Assembly: GCA_964035795.1 (NCBI GenBank)
Contig: OZ038321.1
Coordinates: forward strand, 22,260,283 to 22,324,282
DNA from: Pterobdella sp. o SKG-2022
Lineage: Eukaryota; Annelida; Clitellata; Hirudinida; Piscicolidae
Direction of reading: 5' to 3'
Length of the DNA: 64,000 nucleotides
The notes beneath the pieces are model-generated. The model did not search any database, was not told the DNA's origin, and worked only from the letters and a program-made list of their open reading frames with translations. This document shows, in pieces, positions 13,101-23,739 of the stretch. Position 1 is the stretch's first letter. Each line of letters opens with the position of its first letter. A program made the position numbers and the translations under genes.

Positions 13101-15451
13101 TATAGCCTTTTGATGCTTATGTCTCTCAAATGCCAGAATTTTATTCTTTGTTTTAGTTAGTATGTATGAAAAGCAATTTCAAGAACTTTGCAGTAGGTAT
13201 AGGCATCTAATTTTTTATCCTATATATTCACATTAATGCGATTAGATGATCTACAAGAAAGGGTTTAGAGGGGTTTTTGCTATGAAGCAACTGCTTCTAA
13301 AAAAGAAGTCATTAAAATCAGTGACGTTTAGTCTTTTTATAGAAAGCCAAGCTTATTGTGAAAATGCATAAAAGCTTAGAAAAAATTGTATAGTCAAAAT
13401 TGAAAAATATACTTACGTATTGATTTTCATAGAATGTTGGTATATAACTTCAACCACAGGATGGAATGTTTTGTTCAGTAAATCTGAGAATTCATCAAAG
13501 ATTCTACTTGAAATTATTATAAAGATAGCAAAGCAGGTAACCCACAAAAGCCGTATTGAATCTGAAAAATATTTTTATATAAAATAAAGACGTGTTATAA
13601 AGAAATTTATATACAATTAAAACTTTTACAGCTTATGCAAATCTTGGAAACAATGCTTTGAGTTTAACTTTGAATCCACAAGCTTTTTCATAAGGTTAGC
13701 TTACTTTATAACGTACTTTTACTTACTTTCTAACATCAGTTCACTACAATTGAAGCCTCGTAGATTCAGAATATAATTTAAAAAGTGTTTTTTTGATTCA
13801 AACAATATTAAATCAAAAGTTTTCTAATAAGTCGATAAAGTTTCATTATAAAAGAAAGGCTGCTATTATCGAATTTCTCCAAGTCCCACATACACGTGAA
13901 CTCTTATCTATCGATACAATATGTTCTTAATTGAATTAATTTTTTTTAAATGTCCTTACTATCTATTAGGAATCAATATCAATACTCTTTCAAAATTTGA
14001 TGATTAGAAGAATTTTTAGTATTAATATTTTTAAGATTTAAATTACAAAACTTCTAAATACATTTGGTACATCCCACAATTTGAATATTTGTCAAAAGCC
14101 ATTGTATTTTAAATGATTTTGTTAACCGAAAAAAATTATTGTATAAATTAATTACTTTTTTTTAGTTTTTACCTCCCCTTGATAATGTAAGTTTACCTTA
14201 AGAAAAGCTTCGTGGAATAAAATAAACTCCTAAAAGTGTTTTCATATGAATGTATATAAAAAATTTAATAAACTAAACTGATTAAAACGGCGTTTTTCGG
14301 CAAAGCTCAATTTGTGTTAATAAATTCTCAGTTATTTGAATTATTTCACCACAAAGTGTAATTTTACATTAGAAGCAGACAAAAGAGGATATATATGTTC
14401 ATTTTATAAGTATAAATGCGTGGAAAATCTGTTTTGTAAAGATTTTTGAATGGCAAATAAATGAACTTCAAAAATTTTTTAAAAATTCCGTGCCAGTCAG
14501 TATCATTGATTAAAAACACTTGTCGTAAATGTTTTATATAAAAGGTTGATTGGCAGACAAATAGAACTGTGCTTGAAACGTTGATTCTAATCAAAAAGTA
14601 AAAAATAAGAAATTGATTCAACTATAAAGTAAGATACAAAGTAGAAATAGTGCTTTTAGAGACATCGTAAGTATCTTTTATTTTATAATTTCTTATCATA
14701 ATTCATTAACCTACTAGACTAATGAATTATATAAGATTGTACTTATCGAAAATTTTAGTTCCTTTAAAATAAAGTATCTTTGAAACCCTCATTTTTTTGA
14801 AGAATAAAAACTGAAACAGTGCTTTATTTTAATAACATTTAGATTGGTTTTAGAGAAGATTAAACATAAGTATAAAATGAAAACTTATCATATGACGCTT
14901 GAGGATACTTAATCATTTTTAATAATAAAAACTTTAAATAAAAAACACTCACCTTCATCTCCAAAACGGTAGATCATACAATAAATAAAGTAAGCCGAAT
15001 AAAGAAGAAGCAATATAAGTAAAAGGATTCTCTTCAAGAGAGTCCCATGACGATTCAAAACTCCTTTCATCGTCGTCTGCGCATGAGCAACACAGAGCAA
15101 GCAACCAGTTTCTCCAACATCATCAGCGTCTTCAAACTCGGCCTCGATGTCTTCCAATGTAGGTTCACGCTTTTGCACAGAGGTGTCATCGTTATCTTTC
15201 TTTGGCTCATCGTCAGCTTCAAACATTTTCTATAAAATTAAAAATTTACTTTTAAAATTTTTCAGAATTAGTAGGCTAAGTGGTTTTGTTTTTAGCTTTT
15301 TAAGTTTTTATAAATAAAAAATATGGAACTTATTTGAACAAACCTTGTCATTGGTTTCATTTTGGTAACTTGTTGGCTCGCTATCTACGACATCATCATC
15401 AGCATAAACCGGGTTGACTTCTCCTAATTCTACCTTTGATTCTTCAGGCAT
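4121..15451 (-). CDS. Concentrative (Na+/H+-coupled) nucleoside transporter, SLC28/CNT family
   Basis: Twelve exons (minus strand): 15451-15344, 15229-14953, 13561-13417, 12476-12326, 9327-9136, 7679-7590, 7310-7239, 6446-6321, 5424-5291, 5235-5064, 4829-4557, 4309-4121. They give 642 aa, close to mammalian CNT1-3, and all phases close. The N-terminus is acidic and cytosolic. The first membrane segment is near residues 100-125, followed by the CNT core: WRTVAWGFGLQ, GTTAGESVSAAGNIF, SEVHAVMVGG, ILEAASSGAM, VAELLGVKIFVNEFVAF and YALCGFSNFTSVG. The second substrate-site Glu (NEFVA, about residue 525) and the GFSNF motif are kept. The normally strict QTEAP motif reads QIEIS (about 345-349), keeping Gln and Glu but losing Thr and Pro. 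CNT proteins import nucleosides across the plasma membrane using cation gradients. A retrotransposon fragment and a SINE lie in its introns. Subfamily and substrate cannot be assigned. Confidence 0.93.
6636..6780. repeat. Hairpin (MITE-like) element in CNT intron
   Basis: Two arms are near-inverted copies around a short centre: the left arm carries GACGAAGCTTTCCAATATATT and the right arm its complement AATATATTGAAAAGCTTCGTC. Weaker pairing (AACACGAAAAT against the complement of TTCCGTGTTT) extends outward. A related half copy occurs at about 30245-30330. No coding capacity. Confidence 0.6.
6818..7037. repeat. Long-TIR hairpin MITE, family A, copy 1 (CNT intron)
   Basis: The arms start with GTAACGAAAAACATCAAATA and end with the reverse complement, reading inward through a shared segment (CTATAATTTTCGATAAGTTT) to a short centre with TTAGCGAAAAAA and its complement. 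Nearly the whole element can fold back on itself. It is followed by ATACATACGATGTCTCT, which also follows the second copy at 43936-44134. No ORF, so a non-autonomous DNA-transposon derivative is the natural reading. Confidence 0.75.
10590..12215 (-). mobile_element. Second, 5'-truncated and heavily decayed copy of the same non-LTR retrotransposon
   Basis: The minus strand from about 12215 to 10628 is homologous to positions 1694 to 1 of the first element. Examples are the shared stretch CTCGTTGTGCCGAGCTAC (10630 and 3), the shared TTTGAGCATTTTGGACCGAT segment, and the same order of RT blocks. Many indels and stops break every frame. The endonuclease half is missing, as expected of a 5'-truncated insertion. 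About 40 bp at the left end (10590-10628) are included because the element probably continues past the part visible in copy 1. It lies in the CNT intron between exons 4 and 5. Confidence 0.85.
12869..13042 (+). mobile_element. tRNA-derived SINE
   Basis: A tRNA-like head starts at 12870. It has an acceptor-like GCCCCTG, an A box with D arm (TAGCTCAATGGTTGAGC, 12877-12893), an anticodon-like arm TTAGA-CTAATTA-TCTAA and a B box (GGTTCGATCTC, 12920-12930), and closes with CGTGGGC. The T stem no longer pairs and no mature tRNA end follows. Instead there is a roughly 100-bp unrelated body ending in GCGCTTTATAAATACCGC and a short ATTACATTAT tail. This is a polymerase III SINE layout and not a functional tRNA gene. 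It lies in CNT intron 3. Confidence 0.75.
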
Positions 15452-15500
15452 GATGAATTGAAATCAAGGGAAAAAAGTTCACTTGGATGTCAGCTTAGAC

Positions 15501-15508
15501 TATATATA
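15501..15508 (-). promoter_or_regulatory. Candidate TATA box of the CNT gene
   Basis: TATATATA lies about 50 nt upstream of the CNT initiation codon (15451-15449) on the minus strand. If used, the 5' UTR would be only about 20 nt. In such AT-rich DNA the motif alone is weak evidence. Confidence 0.3.
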
Positions 15509-16000
15509 GTAGTTAGTTTCAGTTCACCTATATGAATAACATTTATTACGACCATTTTTCGTCATTTTATATATGTTTAATTGCTTTTACTCTAATCCGA
15601 AGCTATCAAATAAAACTGAATATCTTTTCATTGCTTAAAAATTTTTTAAATAGAAATAAAACTTCATTAAGATTCTAAAAACAAATAAAATTGCTGAAGT
15701 ACTTTTTTTTCAATTAATTTCTGATAAAACTTTTTGCTACTTATATACTTGTTGTACGTTGTTAACTCCTGTTCTTATTGATTACCTCTTAGCATTTGGT
15801 TTATTAAGTTTGAACACAGCTTATATTTCTTGTATTTCAAAGTAAATATACGCATGTTTCCTTTATCGAATTTTTGTCCAATTAGGTGCATATATCAAAA
15901 TTAGAGATTTATAATATTCATTGTGGGGTTTTGATATCTTACGCTAAAATTTTTGAAAATTGTTTTCAGTTTCACGAAAAATTAAAGGACTGATTCAAGT

Positions 16001-16333
16001 GATTGTATTAACTTTCAGCAGGAGTTCTCAGAAAACAATTGTGAATCAAAAATAGCAATTTAATTTGGTTCATTTCAAATAGCGAAAATTACATTTAGAA
16101 CCCACTTAATAGCCTAGATTTTTTAGTTGTTTTTAAAATAATTTAGAACTGAACACAATCCAGTCTTGATTGTATTAACTTTCAACAGGAGTTCTCAGAA
16201 AATAATTGTGAATCAAAAATAGCACTTTAATTTGGTTCATTTCAAATAGCGAAAATTACATTTAGAACCCACTTAATAGCCTAGATTTTTGAATTTTTAA
16301 AATAATTTAGAACTGAACACAATCCATAGTCTT
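16001..16333. repeat. Direct tandem duplication, two units of about 167 bp
   Basis: Both units begin GATTGTATTAACTTTCA and end AACTGAACACAATCCA. Unit 1 is 16001-16167 and unit 2 is 16168 to about 16333. They differ by a few substitutions and two or three small indels, so the duplication is fairly young. No ORF spans them. Confidence 0.9.
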
Positions 16334-17190
16334 GAACTTATCTCAAAAAACGTTCTTACATTAATATAAAAATTACATTACTTCTAAACTGTCCTGCATC
16401 TCTACATATATCTTAAAAGGCCAGCTCGTTAACCCCGTTCAAAAGATATTTCATTTTATTTTTAACCATAAGAATACACTGCTTTTAATTTTTATTCATG
16501 GAAAGTTTATGTAACAATGAAAACAGAGCCATTCATAAAATGTAGGTTATCAAAATAAGCAACGATAAATTTTCGTGACTTTAGCTTTAAAAAGACCACA
16601 TTCCTACACATTTAGTATTTAATTATTTGATAAATTTTGATAGTAAAACTTTCACGTTTCAAATTCACCTTGCGTCGTCAGCATGTATTATTAAACACCT
16701 TATAACCTTTAAATAATAAACGCACCTAGTTTAATGAATATGATTAAGATCACTTATTACGCAGACACAAAATCTGAACTTCCAAAAAATAAGGCTTAGG
16801 ATTATGCGTGACAAAAAAATAAAGTTTTTGAACAAAACATGAGTGGATTGCTTGAAATAATAAACAAAATTATATCTTCATAATAACCCGATTCTATAAC
16901 CAACCTAAAAATAACTAAAATTTCAACCTAGAGTGTTAGAAATATTCAAGAATTAGCTTTAGTTAATTTGAAACAGCGCCAATGAAATTTTAAATGCTGA
17001 TCAGTCAACAATGTTTGATGGGTCATTAAACAAATTTAATCATTACTATTTAAAACTTAAAATTAAAATTAATTCATTATATTTATTAGTATTGAAGGTA
17101 ATAGCATTAATAATATGAAATATTGGTGAATGTTATATTCAAACATAATCATCAATTAAACTGAGTTAAAAAAAAACGCTAGAATATTGC

Positions 17191-20100
17191 TCAAAGACCC
17201 TTACGCCTGCAAATATACACGACTGCTTCATAAGTTGTTAAGACGATAGCTGTATTGGGTATATGTTTGATCAACTGTGTTATCAAGCCCCTGTACAAGG
17301 CTCTATTACCTTCTTCTTTAACCACTGTTACCAAAGTTCCGAAGAACTTTGTGTATTTATCACTGCCTTCTCTCATCCTTGTTCTTGCCACTTCTGTGCA
17401 CCAATAATGAAAATGGTAGAAATAAAATAATATCATTGAGGCAATAACGATATCATTATTGGTTTATTATGAAAAATAAAAACAACTGAAATACGATTTT
17501 GGCTTGAAAGGTCAATGAATCGAAACTTTTTCACATAATTTCTATTTGGCGGAAATAACTTTTGAAGATTTATTTTGAAATCACTCAAAACTGAGTCTGC
17601 ATAAACAATGTCAAATTTTGTTTTTCCGTTTAAGACAAGATTGTTTCAAGTCGTATTATGCCTACCAATTAAATTGCACAAATCTTACTTCTGCAACATA
17701 CTTTCCTTACGCTCCACACGTCGAAACCACTTCATACCGATAACACAAACAACTGTCTCAACATTTTGGCTCCAAGCTTAAAAAGGAGCAACTCAAAATA
17801 TAGATTATCTTTTGTGATGAAGTTGCATATTTAGTGAAGTATGAGTTTAGCCTTTCTTTTGAGTCGGTGTAAGATGGACAATGTTACAACGAACGTTGAG
17901 CAGCATGGAACAGCAGAAGCAATGTCATCAACTGCTTGCTTTATGAAGTTATTCATTATTTCAGCTTTCATACATGCCTCGAATGGCTTGTATCATGTAA
18001 GAATTATTTTCATAGAAGAAGATGCTATTTGCAATATTCTTTTGGTCCTTTTATCTTAACGGAGAATGACTGAGACTGATTTTTTACTAAATACCATCTT
18101 AACTCCCATTTGCTTTCATAAGTGTTATAAATATAGAATAGATTGAAAATTCAAGCATAAAACACAAGATATGAATATCACTAAACTGACCGTGAGGGTA
18201 AGCAATGAATGTGGCAATGGTCTTGGAAGTTGAAGCTGCTAACATGTATTTGAGGAACTCCAAAGGCGGTACTTCTGGTGATAAAACCTATGATTTTTAA
18301 GCAAAAATTAGTTTTTTTATTAGAAAAGCCTCATAAATGAATCAATCAAGCAATTCCAAGTAAAATTTTTACACTATTAAATGTGAGAAGCATTATTAAC
18401 AAAATAAGACCTCTTGGTCCATTTCAAAAATGTCGTCTTCATCACCGTCCACAAAACAAGTATTTAGAGATGAAGATGATGAAGAGTTGAGATTACATGA
18501 TGATGATGATAAAGGTGATGATTGTTTCAATTTTTTTGAACGATTTTCAATGATCTTAGCTTTGATAGCTTCATATATAACAAAGTGGATAGCGGTTTCA
18601 ATGACTCCGAAATAGGAGGCAGTCAAGCCCTTGTAGAAGCCCATGACTCCGTATTTCTGGTAGATCTGCTTGATGCACTGCTTTGTTGTGTATGGGGTAC
18701 CACTCCTGCAATACATCATTTATTTAACTATCAATTTGGTGTTATCAAGTTCAATGAAATTATTTAACTTGTTTCAATACAAAATTCATTCAACTAGTTT
18801 AACTCAACGGTTTCAGAACAGAAAAATTAATGTTTTGATATAGACAGTTTTCATCAGAAAAAAAGCTTAAAACTCCTATAATATAAATACTTTGACATAA
18901 TTTTCCGAAACGCATACTTATTGTTAAGTTGTAATCTGGTCCTTATCATCCAGATGGGGTTTGTGGCAGTTGTAACAAAAATACCTGTTTGCAAGCAGAT
19001 TAATTTGTATAGTGTTTACTAATATGCTTATAATTATAAATATATTTCTAATAATACATGTAAACGCTCAAAAATCCGGATCATTTATCATTTAAAACGG
19101 AATTTTTCAGCAGGGTAGAATAGAGGTTTAAATAGTCCCGCATGAAGCAGACCTACACGTGGTCGCGATGTGTCCTTGCAAAGGGACCAAATCTGTTTCA
19201 TTCCCCCTCTTTGTCCTTCCAACAAAAAAAGAACCAAGACCCGGACTGGTGGGAAAGGGCTCATGTGCTTCTCACAGGAGATGTGGGGGCCCGTGTGTTA
19301 TTGTGCATCTTGCATCCACAAACTAAAAAAATTACCCATAACCAACCTCCTCCCCACACACCTTCCCTTACAACATCAACATACTACAGCTCAACATCAA
19401 CCCAATTACCAAGAAAATAGTTGAACTCACCCACTTAATACACAAACAAAAAATACACATCATCACACTCAGGAAATCCAACCTCAACAAGAAATTCAAA
19501 ACCCCACACATTCCTCTTCTTCATCATCATCATCCTCATGTCGACCTCAGTCAAACTTCTATGCATTTTTTTTACCAATACTTCCTATCGTCCATAGCTG
19601 TTTCTAAATCTTCAGTTAGTTGGTTGATAAAATTTCGAGCTGGTCTTCCTCTAGTATTTTTACTACATCTTGGTTCCCATAGTATCAATTTGTGTACAAT
19701 TTCTTTACTGCGAAAGCAATGTCCTGCGAAACTCACTCTTTGTGTAACAATTGTATTGGTTATCTTTGGTAAGTTGTCGTATAGTACATTATTGCTTATA
19801 CGTTGCTGCCATTTTACATTATACACAACTCTTAACATTTTTGTATAGCACCCGGGTAACTTTGCTTCTAACTTTTTGGTCAATGTCCAAGCACTAGATC
19901 TACAAAGTAGCACAGAGCTCACTGTAGTATGGAAAAATGCTAATTTCAAGTTTTTTGGCAGATTTGAATTCCAGATAGTATTTAGTTTTTGTAGTGCAAC
20001 CTAAGCTTTACCGATTCTTAAGTCAACGTCTTTCTCGTTGGAATATATCCAAGATACTAGATAGAGAAAATCGTTTGTGAGTTTTATGCATTTTTTGTTT

Positions 20101-22943
20101 ATTTTTGTGAGTTTTGAAGAATTTTGATTAAATTTCATATACTGTGTTTTTTCTCATTAATGTGAAGACCTATTAATTTGGCTCACAAGTCACAAAAAAT
20201 TTGAAGCTACAAGTTTCTTCTGGTGCTCACTTCAAGGAGTTTCGGAAGAGTCTTCGGAAGTTGGCGCTGAGCGACAACAATAACAACAAAGTCAACATCC
20301 ATCAAATCTATGCGAGAGTGGCTGAGCTTTTGAAGAACTGGATGATCTTGATGGGAATCTGAGAAGCACCCACACACGACTATGGTGCTTGAGGTAATGA
20401 AAAAAAAAGGTTTAAATATAATGCTCTTTATGAACAAGTTCTAAAAAATTAAATAGAACGATTGCTGAAAATTTATTTATATCAAACACTAAACTGGCGT
20501 TTAGAGTCAGTTTTACATAAGATAGAGCACAATAAAAACAAACAAACAAACAGATAACGAATATTATTATAGCGGCATTAAAGTGTTAGACATTACAACC
20601 TGCAGAAGCGGCTGATGATAGATGTATTAAGGAGCTTTGAGGTTCAAAGGAAGATGAATAGGTTTTTTTACAGTATTCATAAGCGGTGAAATACAGGGCT
20701 CTGCAGTAATGAATCATTTAAGGCTATTACCACCAATAAAAATTTGGCATTTAATAGAAAATGACATTAATAAATAGATGAATTTTGTCTAGAAAAGATA
20801 ATCCGATAAATTTGGCCTAGAATACAAGAATATGGTCAAAAAACCATGAATGAATCAATTAGGTCTAAAAATTCTGAAAGTAATGTCAATAAACCTCATT
20901 CATACTTGTATATAAATAGAAACAAATAATACAACAAAGTATCATATGAAAACATTAGGAAAGACAATAAAACTTGAACCAAATGGTATTAAAAAATAAC
21001 AAATAATAATAAATAAAAAAAAAATAAAAATCTGCCTGGAAGGTGCAACACCAACAAGGGTGGGCAGAAGTCCCTTGAAGAGAGCCCTGTAACCCTCTGC
21101 CTGCACAATGTACCTGCCATGGTTCACCATTATTATTATTGTGTTACACCATTTATGGTTGTGTCATCATTCAGTTTATGCTAACTAACGTTGTAGCATA
21201 AATTTTTTTTGTATTATTGCTGTAATATGAAAAATTTTTTCAGTGATATAAAATGTTATTGTACTCCTATGAATAATTCAAATTTTAATATGAAGTATTA
21301 TAGATATAATAGAAAAAGTATTCTACCTTATTTATTACTGTTTCAAGTTATTAATATATGAAAGTGAAATAGTGTAAAAAGTTCTTGAAAAAAGTAAATT
21401 ATTCATAAGAAAAAAATACCGCCTATGAAAAAATTATTATCTTATATTGTTGCTATTACTGTTACGTAAGCCCTGTGGCAAAAAAAAAGAAAATTTTTGT
21501 AAGTTCATTGACCCAAAAAGTCTAACTTGCTAAGAGATAATTTTAAGGCCAACAAACATAAAGTATTTATTTTTTTTAAAATACAAAGCTTTTTGCAATA
21601 TTAGCTTACATTATCAAGTGATAATGTTTTTACAATAAATACTTTGTGTTTGTTGACCTTAAAATTTGATTCAGGGTATTATACTTCAACAAATTCGCTG
21701 AAATGCTTATTAAGTCTCAGTAAATTTAAGCTTTGTGAGGTAATAAAACATGTATCTCACTGTGTAGATATTTATTATATTGTCCATAAGCTAAAAATTA
21801 AATCATATATAATTACAGATTTTTATTTCAATTCTTTAATCCGAACATAAATATTAGAATGAAAACTCTTTTTCAAGTTCATTTAGGTCTGCAAAGCTTT
21901 TCATAATATAAATTTAAATTCTCAAGAAGTGGTACAAACATAAGTTTTTCATGACTACTCTTTACTGTGAATTGTAACAACCAGAATGGTTGTGATTTTT
22001 AAATCACTTTTTTGATGTCAATGAATCACAATATTTTTTTAGTATTATTGATAAAGTCAGTTTGATGAACTGACTTAATTAATATGTAGTTCATCAAAAT
22101 ATTTAAAATGAATATCATTAATGTGTAATAAATTTAATATTACACTTAAAACATATAAAATTATTATATTATCATTTTCATGAAATTATTTTTAATTATA
22201 TCTAAATTAATTATGAATAATAACACCTTAATAAAAAAAATATATACCAGCATTTATTTCATTCAATGGTCACCATCATCTTTAAGAAGAACTTAAATAT
22301 TTCCTATATTTCATTATGCCAATCATCTCTTATCACTGCTTTAGATCACATAGCTTATAAGTATTTGTAAAAAATAACACTTGATAATTATTAGTATTCA
22401 TTCAATATTAATGTCAGTGTTTTTAGAGTATTTGATTTTGTAAGTTTTGTTTACAAAAACTCCCTGAAAATGAATATTGTTGAAAATGAGTAGAAATTAC
22501 CTAATGCACTTCAAGAGACCAACAGATTGATTTCTTTTTATTTCTGCAGTAGTTAAAACGTTTTTTTGTAATTGAGGGCTAAATGTTCTAGATTTGCTTA
22601 TGTGATTTAAGCTTCCTGGCTTAACACCAATTTTGTTGATTTGATGCTTAAGCTCCATGCCACTGATCTTATTGCTAGTAATATCATTGTAAATGTTGTT
22701 TTCGAAGGGTTTGTCAACTTTCCTATATGTTTCCACTTTTGAAGACTGCAAACGTGTTTTTGCAACATCAAGTGGACAAGTCACCATGCTACCAAGTGTC
22801 CCACTGAGCCTGTGGTATGAGCTTGTTTTGAATGTTAATTTTTATTCCAAAGTTTGGAATATTTGTTTATTTTAGTAAATAGCAATAAGTATATTAACTA
22901 ACGCTCCAGCTACAAAATGTACAATTTTGTTTTCTCCACTCAT
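17191..22943 (-). CDS. Mitochondrial pyrimidine nucleotide carrier, SLC25A33/SLC25A36 type
   Basis: Eight exons (minus strand): 22943-22903, 22809-22501, 21113-21036, 20700-20600, 18984-18918, 18705-18411, 18287-18191, 17393-17191, giving 396 aa. Three carrier repeats are visible: [12 protein letters not shown] (residue 26), [12 protein letters not shown] (about 185) with the Trp typical of the SLC25A32/33/36 branch, and [11 protein letters not shown] (about 328). Other family signatures are [27 protein letters not shown] and [13 protein letters not shown]. The family exchanges pyrimidine (deoxy)nucleotides across the inner mitochondrial membrane. The protein is about 85 residues longer than mammalian SLC25A36. 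The additions are a loop after the first signature (residues about 40-100) and a Ser-rich then Asp/Glu-rich insert (about 255-297). The intron after exon 3 has a GC donor (21035-21034). Transposon debris fills the exon 4-5 intron. Confidence 0.93.
19140..19560 (+). other. GC-richer island of unknown origin in a carrier intron
   Basis: About 420 bp with base composition and low-complexity pattern unlike the surrounding intron: C-rich, CAACATCAAC-type repeats and TCATCATCATC near the end. Two overlapping plus-strand frames are open (19142-19420 and 19170-19424), one with a Cys-containing [12 protein letters not shown] stretch. I do not recognise a protein family. It directly abuts a non-LTR fragment, so it is probably transposon-derived. 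Confidence 0.35.
19560..20175 (-). mobile_element. C-terminal fragment of a different non-LTR retrotransposon
   Basis: Read on the minus strand, the fragment shows [14 protein letters not shown] near 20170, [20 protein letters not shown], then [58 protein letters not shown] and [12 protein letters not shown] (19949-19572). This block order is the post-RT C-terminal region common to RTE/CR1-like elements. It differs in sequence from the element at 1-3035. It has stops and no RT core, so it is a truncated relic in the intron between carrier exons 4 and 5. Confidence 0.8.
20215..20400 (+). pseudogene. Coding-like relic of unknown identity inside the carrier intron
   Basis: A GC-richer stretch reads open on the plus strand with protein-like composition: [19 protein letters not shown], then [18 protein letters not shown], then a stop. 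In a shifted frame it continues as [20 protein letters not shown] before GTAATG. The shift suggests a broken exon or a retrocopy fragment. I cannot name a family. It lies between the non-LTR fragment and exon 4 of the carrier gene. Confidence 0.25.
21541..21664. repeat. Hairpin MITE, family B
   Basis: The left arm, TTAAGGCCAACAAACATAAA through GTATTTATT, is matched by the right arm AATAAATACTTTGTGTTTGT through TGACCTTAA. The inner part contains AGCTTTTTGCAATATTAGC and a TTATCAAGTGATAA palindrome. Related half copies occur at about 40166-40240, 32810-32890 and 14178-14215. No ORF. It lies in a carrier-gene intron. Confidence 0.65.
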
Positions 22944-23739
22944 TTCAATTTAACATAGAATTTTAATCAAATTTCAAAGAACGACAATGATGAAATATCT
23001 GTACGTGTGTCATTTAATCTCGCAAAAAGTTCATATAAGGAAACTTTTATTCACACAAAATCTTTTTATACAAGTATAAGTAAATAAATGAGATGTATTT
23101 ATCTTTTGACTAAAAAATGTGATTTCAGCGATCAGTGACCTTAAAACATGCAAATTATTTAAAAGTACCATCGATTCAAAAATTGTCACTTATAAGTGTA
23201 ATACGAAAAGAATGCTCGTTTTTAAATATTGTATGTAAATATTTTTGTTTTTTTCTAATATTAATTGTACAAAGCAGAATAACAAACTTTATTTGAGTTA
23301 AAATTTCCTCTATAAACAACCTGCTTTATCAAAACGTTCTTATTACCGGTTCAGAATTTAATAAGTTTGTGTGCTAAGCTAAAACACATTTTTTCAAACT
23401 ATCCGACGATTGATTGAATCACACAATGATAAGACAAATAATACATTTGAAAAATGCTTTAATGACTTAGGCAAATATTATATGAAGATATAAACTAAAA
23501 CTTTTTGTTATAGTAGAACAAAATTTACAAGAAAATAGAAAAAAAAATTATTTAGAGAATAAACACGAAAAATACTCCATTAACATAATTTATATGAAAC
23601 ACTGATTCTAAGTGTGAAATAAATTATATTAAAAAAACTATCCTTATTATCAGAGTGATAAAAACAAGAAAATTAATGAAAAAGGATTCTGTAAAAAATA
23701 GACTAGTTTCAAAAATTGTTGGCCCAAAAGTAAAACTTG
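22944..23739. other. Intergenic AT-rich region upstream of the carrier gene
   Basis: This is the upstream region of the mitochondrial carrier and the 3' flank of the CS-domain gene. I see no gene in it. Confidence 0.55.

Larger units (their letters stand above)
15452..17190. other. Intergenic region between the CNT and mitochondrial carrier genes
   Basis: AT-rich DNA with no coding frame I can recognise. It contains the CNT upstream region and a 167-bp tandem duplication at 16001-16333, listed separately. Otherwise I see nothing in it. Confidence 0.6.

Noticed and set aside
4121..15451. CNT gene as a pseudogene because of the altered QTEAP motif and TE-filled introns
   Set aside because: All twelve exons keep frame, splice sites are sound and the remaining motifs are conserved, so it looks functional.
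20207..20437. Minus-strand ORF with hydrophobic start as a small secreted protein
   Set aside because: The composition signal is stronger on the plus strand, and the minus frame has no features beyond a chance hydrophobic run.
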